Part shown: positions 1 through 6,484 of the stretch, piece by piece
How the letters are laid out: the number at the start of each line of letters is the position of its first letter
How positions within the stretch are numbered: position 1 is the stretch's first letter
Origin: Spirochaetota bacterium
GTDB lineage: Bacteria; Spirochaetota; UBA4802; JAFGDQ01
Length of the DNA stretch: 48,941 nt
NCBI GenBank assembly: GCA_034190085.1
Contig: JAXHTS010000067.1
Span: 1-48,941 of the forward strand
Direction of reading: 5' to 3'
Program-made: the position numbers and the translations under genes
The notes under the pieces: generated by a model
What the model was told of the DNA's origin: nothing
Database searches by the model: none
The model's input: the letters and a program-made list of their open reading frames with translations, nothing else

Positions 1-272
1 TTCTCTTGAATCAGCGTTTATCGCCTTCTCAGTTGGCTGGCGAGAAGGGTTATCAGTTGTGGAAGTCCTATATGAAGACCTGGGCTGATCTTGGATTGGA
101 TCATGTTCAGTTTAACATGGTTGATGACGCCACACTCAGGGCAGCGCAGCAGGATCCTGAGCAGTATCAGGAGGTAATTGTACGTGTGGCTGGATACAGT
201 GCTCACTTTGTGGATATCAGCCGCAAGACACAGGATAATATTATACAGAGAACTATTCAAGGATTAGGGTAG
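1..272 (+). CDS. Glycyl radical enzyme, C-terminal end only (X-succinate synthase type), cut by window edge
   Basis: Only the last 90 or so residues are in the window; the frame is open through base 1, so the gene starts upstream. It ends with the glycyl radical loop RVAGYSAHF followed by the same C-terminal tail as the three complete paralogues downstream. The glycine of that loop is the residue oxidised to a stable radical by a radical-SAM activase in this family. It is the first of four tandem copies. The apparent TTG at base 6 is internal, because the neighbours have Leu-Leu-Asn-Gln at the same place. Substrate cannot be judged from this fragment. Confidence 0.93.
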   Translation, partial: LLNQRLSPSQLAGEKGYQLWKSYMKTWADLGLDHVQFNMVDDATLRAAQQDPEQYQEVIVRVAGYSAHFVDISRKTQDNIIQRTIQGLG

Positions 273-327
273 TATTTACTACAGATTGCAAGGGTTACAT
301 CGATTATTATTGAACCTACTTTAGTAG

Positions 328-646
328 ATGTTCGTAAATGATTACAGATTTGAAATATTCGAGACTGATTATGCTCTTGAAGCAGTAACATCATTATTTA
401 AAAAAATCAATATAGATGCTAATGAGATAAGATAATGATGTGAGTCATATCAATTTCACTATTCTTCATTTTTATTGATGGATCTGTGAGATTGATATTA
501 TTAATCCAGATACTCTGAGGGATTATTATACGATTATTAATCATCATAATTAGGATGATATGGTAAAGGGTGAAGCAGTAAATAGGATACAGCTTTATCT
601 AGGGATGGCAAAAAGATTCAAGCGATTTAAAGGGAAAAAGCTATGA
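328..646 (+). pseudogene. Decayed small coding sequence between glycyl radical enzyme copies 1 and 2
   Basis: An ATG at 328 opens a 35-codon frame ending at 435 (begins MFVNDYRFEIFETDYAL). A second frame then runs from about 431 to 646 with protein-like composition, broken only by TGA at 476 and TAG at 551, and ends ...MAKRFKRFKGKKL. One frameshift and two stops would join the pieces into a protein of about 100 residues. I do not recognise the family. The 273-327 stretch before it shows nothing clear. This is read as a relic gene inside the enzyme array; it could instead be chance open frames in AT-rich DNA. Confidence 0.35.
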
Positions 647-651
647 ACTCA

Positions 652-683
652 AAGGAGGTGAAATATTGAAGCTTTATGTTTAA
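652..683 (+). promoter_or_regulatory. Orphan strong Shine-Dalgarno with 5-codon frame, resembling the small-subunit gene start
   Basis: AAAGGAGGTG is followed by TTG at 666 and a stop at 681. The sequence AGGAGGTGAAATATTG is nearly the same as AGGAGGTGAAGTATTATG at the start of the Fe-S small-subunit gene at 6092. It looks like the ribosome-binding site left by a deleted copy of that gene; it might also be a short leader peptide ahead of the next enzyme gene. Confidence 0.35.
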
Positions 684-743
684 ATTATTTTCTTTTTGTC
701 TGAATGTCTACAATAATAAACTACAATTTAGGAGGTATTAAAG

Positions 744-3266
744 ATGTCCCAAGGGATAGAGAAGGTTAGCGATGCTTCGCAAAAGAAGAGTATTGAAGAA
801 CTTGAAAAGGATAGAGAGTGGTGGTGGGTAGCTGAAAAAAATAGATCAAAGAGACTGGATTATTTGAGGAAGTCAGTCTGGAAAAAGGGCAGAAAGGGTG
901 GCATGTATGAGCCAGGGCTTAAGGTCGATCTTGAAAGACCTTTATTATTTACTGAGTCTTGGAAAGAGAATGAGAATGATCCCTTAATGATGAGAAGAGC
1001 CAAGGCTTTGTCTCATGTTTTAGAGAACATTACTATTTATATTACAGATTATGCTCAGATTGTTGGCTATTTGGGGAGTTTGCCCAATACATTTATGTGG
1101 TATCCTGATGTGGCGAGTTTCATGAATGAAGAGATATACAATGATCCAATGGTGATACCTGAGCCTGAAGATGAGTCCTTGAAAACAATGGCTGAGTTAA
1201 ATAATTATTGGGGCACAAGGGATAATTTAGGGAAGGTGCTCAGGGAGTTCTCCAGTGAAGAGGCAGTAAAAGCTATGAGTACTGTTATCATGTGGGGACT
1301 ACCAGTCGGAGGAAGCTTTGGCTATTCGGGCAAGGATTATGAGTACTGCATGACAGGTGAGAGAGGGTTTGATGATATAATAAATGAGATACAGGAAAGG
1401 ATAGATGATGCTGAAGAGAGAATAGATGGCGATCCTGGACCGGATATTCTTCCCTTATATGATAAGCTATCGAATTGGGAGGCTATGCAGATAATTCTTG
1501 AAGCCTGTATCAATAGTGCTAAGAGATATGCAAGGTTGGCAAAAATAATAGCTGAGAATTTTGAATCAGATCCTAAGCGAAAGGAAGAGTTATTACGTGT
1601 TGCAGAGGTCTGTGAGCAAGTGCCTGGCAAACCTCCTAGAAGCTTTCATGAGACATTACAGTATGATCATTTTATTCAAATATGGTCAAGATTTGAAGAT
1701 TTAGAGGGGGCATGGGCATTGCGTCCTGATTACTATCATTGGCCATACTATGAAAGGGATGTAAATATTGAAAAGAATATTACAAAAGAGGAAGCAATTG
1801 ATCTCATAGGCGAGTACATGATTCGAGCTTATGAGGTTGGTCATTATCTCCCTAGAGCTGGGGCTGAGGCAGTGCAGGGAATACAGGCAAGTTGGGTATG
1901 GACAATAGGTGGAGTCAACAAGGATGGTTCTGATGCATGCAATGATCTGACGGTTGCCTTTCTTCAAGCAGCAAGGCAAGTGCGAGTAGCCAATCCCACT
2001 TTCGGATTCAGGTGGCATCCTAAGGTAACGGATGAGGTTTGGCGAGAGGTGTTTGAATGTATTAGACATGGACTAGGGTATCCGAGCATAAGGAATGATC
2101 CTATATTGATTGCTAATGAGATGAATTGGTATGGCCATCCCTTAGAGGAAGCGAGGACATGGGTTCATCAGGCCTGTATGTCTCCCTGTCCAACGACAAA
2201 GCATGGCTTTCAACCATGTCGAATGGCATCAGCCACTATGAATACCTCTAAGATGGTTGAGTACGCCCTGCATAATGGTTTTGATCATATCATAAAATTA
2301 CAGATGGGTCCTAAGACAGGAGATGCGAGGAATTTTCAAAATTTTGAAGAGCTTTTCCAGGCATGGGTAAAACAGATGGAGTGGCTGATGAATTTTGGAG
2401 TTAGGATAATGAATCGCGGAAGAGTGAAAAGTCCGGATTATTTTGGTCGACCATTCTTATCAGCTATATCAGAGAGGTCAGTTGAGAGTGGTCTTGATGT
2501 TCTTGAGCCTGAAGGAGAGCGTGGCAATGCATGGATTACCTTCTTTACATGGGTAGAGAATGCTGACAGCCTTGCAGCGGTGAAAAAATTGGTCTTTGAC
2601 GAGAAGAAATATACTATATCGGAACTGATAGATGCCTTGGAGTCCAATTGGGATGGCAAGGAGGAGATGAGGCTCGATTTTGTGAGGAATGGTCCAAAGT
2701 GGGGCAATGATGATGATTATGTAGATGAGATAATGGTCCGTTGTGTTAAAGAGGTTGCAAGACACTCAAGAGAGATAAGGTGCCCATCCGGGAATCCATG
2801 GCCGTCATTACCGGAGAATGTGAGCGGTAACATACATTTTTCGGGTATGGTACATGCCTTACCTAATGGGAGAAGACTAGGTGATGCTTTATATGACGGA
2901 GGGATATCTCCAGGTCCTGGCCTTGACAAAAAGGGGCCGACTGCAGTGTTGAAGTCATGCGGAAAAATAGATCACATAAGCGATGGCAAGGCATTCTTAT
3001 TGAACCAGAGACTATCTCCTACTCAGCTTTCCGGTGAGAAGGGTTATCAGTTGTGGAAGTCCTACATGAAGACCTGGGCCGATCTTGGGCTAGATCATGT
3101 GCAGTTCAACATGATTGATGATGCTACACTACGTGCAGCGCAGAAAGATCCTGAGCAATATCAGGAGGTGATTGTACGGGTTGCTGGATACAGCGCTCAC
3201 TTTGTGGATATCAGCCGTAAGACACAGGACAATATCATACAGAGGACAATCCAAGGTATAGGTTAA
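744..3266 (+). CDS. Glycyl radical enzyme, fumarate-adding (alkyl/arylalkyl-succinate synthase alpha subunit type), copy 2
   Basis: This 840-residue protein is a pyruvate-formate-lyase-fold glycyl radical enzyme. The thiyl cysteine is Cys478 in HQACMSPCP, and the radical glycine is Gly815 in RVAGYSAHF near the C-terminus. Arg493 lies 15 residues after the cysteine, the same spacing as Cys493/Arg508 of benzylsuccinate synthase BssA, where the arginine binds fumarate. This favours an enzyme that adds a hydrocarbon to fumarate rather than a decarboxylase or diol dehydratase. The length is near that of alkylsuccinate synthase (AssA/MasD), but aromatic relatives cannot be excluded. The start follows AGGAGG at 731-736. 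It is followed by a hairpin at 3275-3300. It has Cys492 just before Arg493, where copies 3 and 4 have Ala. The enzyme needs a radical-SAM activase not present here. Confidence 0.93.
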   Translation: MSQGIEKVSDASQKKSIEELEKDREWWWVAEKNRSKRLDYLRKSVWKKGRKGGMYEPGLKVDLERPLLFTESWKENENDPLMMRRAKALSHVLENITIYITDYAQIVGYLGSLPNTFMWYPDVASFMNEEIYNDPMVIPEPEDESLKTMAELNNYWGTRDNLGKVLREFSSEEAVKAMSTVIMWGLPVGGSFGYSGKDYEYCMTGERGFDDIINEIQERIDDAEERIDGDPGPDILPLYDKLSNWEAMQIILEACINSAKRYARLAKIIAENFESDPKRKEELLRVAEVCEQVPGKPPRSFHETLQYDHFIQIWSRFEDLEGAWALRPDYYHWPYYERDVNIEKNITKEEAIDLIGEYMIRAYEVGHYLPRAGAEAVQGIQASWVWTIGGVNKDGSDACNDLTVAFLQAARQVRVANPTFGFRWHPKVTDEVWREVFECIRHGLGYPSIRNDPILIANEMNWYGHPLEEARTWVHQACMSPCPTTKHGFQPCRMASATMNTSKMVEYALHNGFDHIIKLQMGPKTGDARNFQNFEELFQAWVKQMEWLMNFGVRIMNRGRVKSPDYFGRPFLSAISERSVESGLDVLEPEGERGNAWITFFTWVENADSLAAVKKLVFDEKKYTISELIDALESNWDGKEEMRLDFVRNGPKWGNDDDYVDEIMVRCVKEVARHSREIRCPSGNPWPSLPENVSGNIHFSGMVHALPNGRRLGDALYDGGISPGPGLDKKGPTAVLKSCGKIDHISDGKAFLLNQRLSPTQLSGEKGYQLWKSYMKTWADLGLDHVQFNMIDDATLRAAQKDPEQYQEVIVRVAGYSAHFVDISRKTQDNIIQRTIQGIG

Positions 3267-3274
3267 TAAAAAAT

Positions 3275-3300
3275 TGGAACCCCTGAAATATGGGGTTCCA
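3275..3300 (+). terminator. Hairpin after glycyl radical enzyme copy 2
   Basis: A 9-bp perfect stem (TGGAACCCC / GGGGTTCCA) with an 8-nt loop begins nine bases after the stop codon. The downstream bases are G then T/A-rich with no long T run, so it may stabilise the mRNA end or attenuate rather than terminate fully. Confidence 0.5.
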
Positions 3301-3306
3301 GTAAAA

Positions 3307-3317
3307 AAGGGGGTGAT
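3307..3317 (+). repeat. AAGGGGGTGAT element, copy before enzyme copy 3
   Basis: The 11-mer AAGGGGGTGAT occurs here and at 6416-6426, in both cases 60-70 bases upstream of a glycyl radical enzyme start codon. It looks like a Shine-Dalgarno site without a gene, and may be a relic of a duplicated unit boundary. Confidence 0.4.
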
Positions 3318-3387
3318 GGAATAGTCTAATATATAGTTTATTTATCATTAAAATATAATATAAATAAATAGAGGGAGGTATTTCATC

Positions 3388-5910
3388 ATGGCACAAGAAG
3401 CAGAAAAGGTTAGCAGCGCAGTTCAGAAAAAGAGTATTGAGGAGCTTGAGGAGGGTAGGGAATGGTGGTGGGTAGCTGAAAAAAAGAGATCCTCAAGGTT
3501 GGATTATTTACGAAAGGCTGTCTGGAAGAAGGGGAAAAAGGGCGGCATGTATGAGCCTGGTATTAAAATGGATCTTGAGAGGCCGATGCTATTCACAGAG
3601 TCATGGAAGGAGAATGAGAATGATCCTATTATGATGAGAAGGGCAAAGGCTGTTTCGCATGTACTTGATAACATTACAATTCACATTACAGATCAGGCTC
3701 AGCTTGTAGGATATCTGGGAAGTCTACCCAACACGCTTTTATGGTATCCAGACATAGCGAGTTTCATCAATGAGGAGATTTACAACGATCCAGTTGTAAT
3801 ACCTGAACCCCAGGAAGAATCCCTTAAGGTTATGGCTGATATCAATAATTACTGGGGGCCAAGGGATAATTTAGGCAAGGTCTTCCGTGAGTTCTCCAGT
3901 GAGGAGGCCGTAAAGCTCATGAGTACTGTTCTGATGTGGGGCCTTCCTGTTGGTGGCAGCTTTGGGTATGCAGGGAAGGATTATGAATACTTGATGACTG
4001 GTAAGAGGGGGTTTGAGGATATCATTGATGAAATTCAGGAGAAGATAGATGACGCAGAAGATAGAATTGATGGAAATCCTGGGCCTGAGATTCTGCCATT
4101 ATATGATAAGCTATCAAATTGGGAGGCTATGCAGATTGTATTGGAGGCATGCCTAGGAATAGCAAGGAGGTATACTAGATTAGCTAAGATAATAGCCGAA
4201 AATTACGAATCAGATCCCAAGCGTAAAGAAGAACTTTTACGTATTGCGGAGACTTGTGAGAGAGTGCCGGCGAAGCCGCCAAGAAGCCTTCGGGAATCAT
4301 TTCAGTATGATCACTTCATACAAATTTTTACTAGATTTGAGGATGGTGAGGGTGCATGGCCTTCACGCCCTGATTACTATCATTGGCCCTACTACAATAA
4401 GGATGTAAATATTGAAAAGAATATTACAGAAGAGGAAGCGCTTGATCTTGTTGGGGAGTTTATGATTCGCTGTAATGAGGTTGGGATGTATGCCCCGAGA
4501 TTTGGATCTGATGGAGTACAGGGAATATCAGGCACCTGGGTATGGACTATTGGGGGTGTTAATCCTGATGGCACTGATGCATGCAATGATCTTACGATGG
4601 CCCTGTTAAAGGTATCAAGGCTTGTAAGAGTATCCAATCCAACCTTCGGATTCAGATGGCATCCTCAGGTAAAGGATGAGGTGATGAGGGAGGTGTTTGA
4701 GTGTATACGTCATGGACTGGGGTATCCAAGTATACGGAATGATCCGATTTTGATTGCGAATGGGATGAACTGGCATGGACATCCACTGGAGGAGATGAGA
4801 ACCTGGGTGCATCAGGCCTGTATGTCGCCATGTCCTGCCACAAAGCATGGTTCACAGCCAGCGCGAATGGCTTCGGCTACTCTTAATACATCCAAGATGG
4901 TTGAGTATGCGTTACATGATGGGTATGACCATTGTATCAAGTTGCAGATGGGACCAAAAACAGGTAACGCGAGGGGATTTACTGATTTTGAGCAATTATT
5001 TAAGGCCTGGGTTAAGCAGATGGAATGGCTTATGAATTTTGGAACCCGTATAGTAAATCGAGGTAGAATGAAGAGTCCTGAATTTTATGGTCGTCCCTTC
5101 CTGTCCGCCATTTCTGAAAAATCGGTAGAGAGTGGCCTTGATGCGCTTGAACCATCGATAGAGCGGGGAAATGCATGGGTAACATTCTTTACTTGGGTGG
5201 AGAATGCAGACAGCCTAGCGGCAATAAAAAAAATAATCTTTGATGATAAGAAATACACAATGAAAGAGCTCATTGATGCCTTGGAGTCCAACTGGGAAGG
5301 GGCGGAGGAGATGAGGCTTGACTTTGTGAAGAATGCTCCCAAATGGGGTAATGATGTTGATTATGTTGATGAGATAATGGTTCGCTGTATGAGGGAAGTA
5401 GCTCGACATTCAAAGGAGATCAGATGCCCTTCAGGAAACACATGGCCTGCTCTACCTGAAAACGTAAGCGGGAACATACACTTTTCAACAATGGTGCATG
5501 CTCTCCCTAATGGCAGAAAATTGGGAGATGCTCTATACGATGGCGGCATTTCTCCTGGACCAGGACTGGACAAGAAGGGGCCTACAGCAGTATTAAAGTC
5601 ATGCGGGAAGATAAACCACATAAGCGATGGAAGGGCTTTTCTGTTGAATCAGCGGTTATCGCCAACCCAACTTTCTGGAGAGAAGGGTTATCAATTATGG
5701 AAGGCATATTTGAAGACCTGGGCTGATTTGGGATTGGATCACGTTCAGTTTAATATGGTGGATGACGCTACGCTTAGGGCAGCGCAAAAGGATCCTGAGC
5801 AGTATCAGGAGGTGATTGTTCGTGTTGCTGGATATAGTGCTCACTTTGTTGATATCAGCCGTAAGACACAGGACAATATCATACAGCGGACGATACAGGG
5901 TTTAGGATAG
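3388..5910 (+). CDS. Glycyl radical enzyme, fumarate-adding (alkyl/arylalkyl-succinate synthase alpha subunit type), copy 3
   Basis: This 840-residue paralogue aligns over its full length, without visible gaps, with the copy at 744-3266. It has Cys478 in HQACMSPCP, Arg493 in PARM and radical glycine Gly815 in RVAGYSAHF, so it should be catalytically competent once activated. Substitutions relative to copy 2 cluster around residues 355-385 and around the thiyl cysteine (ATKHGSQPARM here, TTKHGFQPCRM there), regions likely to line the hydrocarbon pocket, which hints at different substrates. The start follows GGGAGG. The Fe-S small-subunit gene begins 181 bases after the stop, with a long hairpin between. 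Its last bases and the following spacer are identical to those of copy 4. Confidence 0.93.
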   Translation: MAQEAEKVSSAVQKKSIEELEEGREWWWVAEKKRSSRLDYLRKAVWKKGKKGGMYEPGIKMDLERPMLFTESWKENENDPIMMRRAKAVSHVLDNITIHITDQAQLVGYLGSLPNTLLWYPDIASFINEEIYNDPVVIPEPQEESLKVMADINNYWGPRDNLGKVFREFSSEEAVKLMSTVLMWGLPVGGSFGYAGKDYEYLMTGKRGFEDIIDEIQEKIDDAEDRIDGNPGPEILPLYDKLSNWEAMQIVLEACLGIARRYTRLAKIIAENYESDPKRKEELLRIAETCERVPAKPPRSLRESFQYDHFIQIFTRFEDGEGAWPSRPDYYHWPYYNKDVNIEKNITEEEALDLVGEFMIRCNEVGMYAPRFGSDGVQGISGTWVWTIGGVNPDGTDACNDLTMALLKVSRLVRVSNPTFGFRWHPQVKDEVMREVFECIRHGLGYPSIRNDPILIANGMNWHGHPLEEMRTWVHQACMSPCPATKHGSQPARMASATLNTSKMVEYALHDGYDHCIKLQMGPKTGNARGFTDFEQLFKAWVKQMEWLMNFGTRIVNRGRMKSPEFYGRPFLSAISEKSVESGLDALEPSIERGNAWVTFFTWVENADSLAAIKKIIFDDKKYTMKELIDALESNWEGAEEMRLDFVKNAPKWGNDVDYVDEIMVRCMREVARHSKEIRCPSGNTWPALPENVSGNIHFSTMVHALPNGRKLGDALYDGGISPGPGLDKKGPTAVLKSCGKINHISDGRAFLLNQRLSPTQLSGEKGYQLWKAYLKTWADLGLDHVQFNMVDDATLRAAQKDPEQYQEVIVRVAGYSAHFVDISRKTQDNIIQRTIQGLG

Positions 5911-6023
5911 TAGCATGAGATATGGGAGTCGTAAATTATTTGATTCTTAATGATCAATTATAGATGGAAGTGGGATTATATATTTAATTTTCATAGCTAT
6001 CACCACCGCTCTTGGCGGTGGTG
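5881..6023 (+). repeat. 143-nt identical tract, copy A (pairs with 8975-9117)
   Basis: From the last codons of enzyme copy 3 through the stop, spacer and hairpin, I find no difference from 8975-9117. Coding sequence immediately upstream differs at many third positions, so this non-coding spacer is better conserved than the gene, pointing to recent segmental copying or gene conversion. Confidence 0.85.
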
Positions 6024-6028
6024 ATAGC
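5996..6028 (+). terminator. Long hairpin between enzyme copy 3 and the small subunit
   Basis: The stem GCTATCACCACCGC pairs perfectly over 14 bp with GCGGTGGTGATAGC around a TCTTG loop. There is no T run, so it is more likely an mRNA processing or stabilising element that sets subunit ratios, or a weak terminator. A shorter version occurs at 9095-9117. Confidence 0.55.
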
Positions 6029-6091
6029 CTCTAAAATGATTTAATTTAGTTGGTGCTACATAATAATGACATATTTAGGAGGTGAAGTATT

Positions 6092-6379
6092 ATGCCTAGG
6101 AGGAAGGGAGGTGAATGGGATAGGGTAAGGGGCGCCATGTTGGGCATTATTGAGAAGGGTGGAAGCATGGAGGAGCAGGATATGCCTGAGAAGGCCTGTG
6201 GAAGATGCAGGAATTACATTCAGGGAGGATGCGGTTTAGGGGCTGTAAGCGGAATGTGTAATGTTCTTAAGGAAGGTTCTGATATAACACTTCATGAACC
6301 ACTCTTCCAGACAAAAGGCGACTCTTGTTATCTCGTTATCTCCAATATGGATGCAAGTAGGTGTAAATATTATTCATAA
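6092..6379 (+). CDS. Small Cys-rich Fe-S subunit of a fumarate-adding glycyl radical enzyme (BssB/BssC-like)
   Basis: This 95-residue protein has six cysteines (36, 39, 47, 56, 79, 91), with a CxxC pair followed by spaced cysteines. Benzylsuccinate synthase and relatives carry small subunits that bind a low-potential [4Fe-4S] cluster and regulate or stabilise the catalytic subunit; the size, cysteine pattern and position between two catalytic genes fit that role. ATG at 6092 follows AGGAGGTG. It is the only intact small-subunit gene seen for three to four catalytic genes, so it may be shared, or further copies lie upstream of the window. I cannot say whether it matches the beta or gamma subunit. 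The basic N-terminus (MPRRKGGEWDRVRG) is unusual to my eye. Confidence 0.72.
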   Translation: MPRRKGGEWDRVRGAMLGIIEKGGSMEEQDMPEKACGRCRNYIQGGCGLGAVSGMCNVLKEGSDITLHEPLFQTKGDSCYLVISNMDASRCKYYS

Positions 6380-6415
6380 GATATTTGTAGATTTTACTGG
6401 TTATAATTTTTGACT

Positions 6416-6426
6416 AAGGGGGTGAT
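6416..6426 (+). repeat. AAGGGGGTGAT element, copy before enzyme copy 4
   Basis: Same 11-mer as 3307-3317. Here it precedes an 8-codon open frame (ATG at 6439) that ends before the real start of the enzyme gene. Confidence 0.4.
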
Positions 6427-6484
6427 AAAAAAAAGAGAATGTTGTTTTTGGTTTTGATATATTAAACATGAAAGGAGGATTAAA

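Noticed and set aside
476-553. In-frame TGA and TAG in the 328-646 remnant as stop-codon recoding
   Set aside because: A frameshift is also needed and no recoding signal is visible; decay is simpler.
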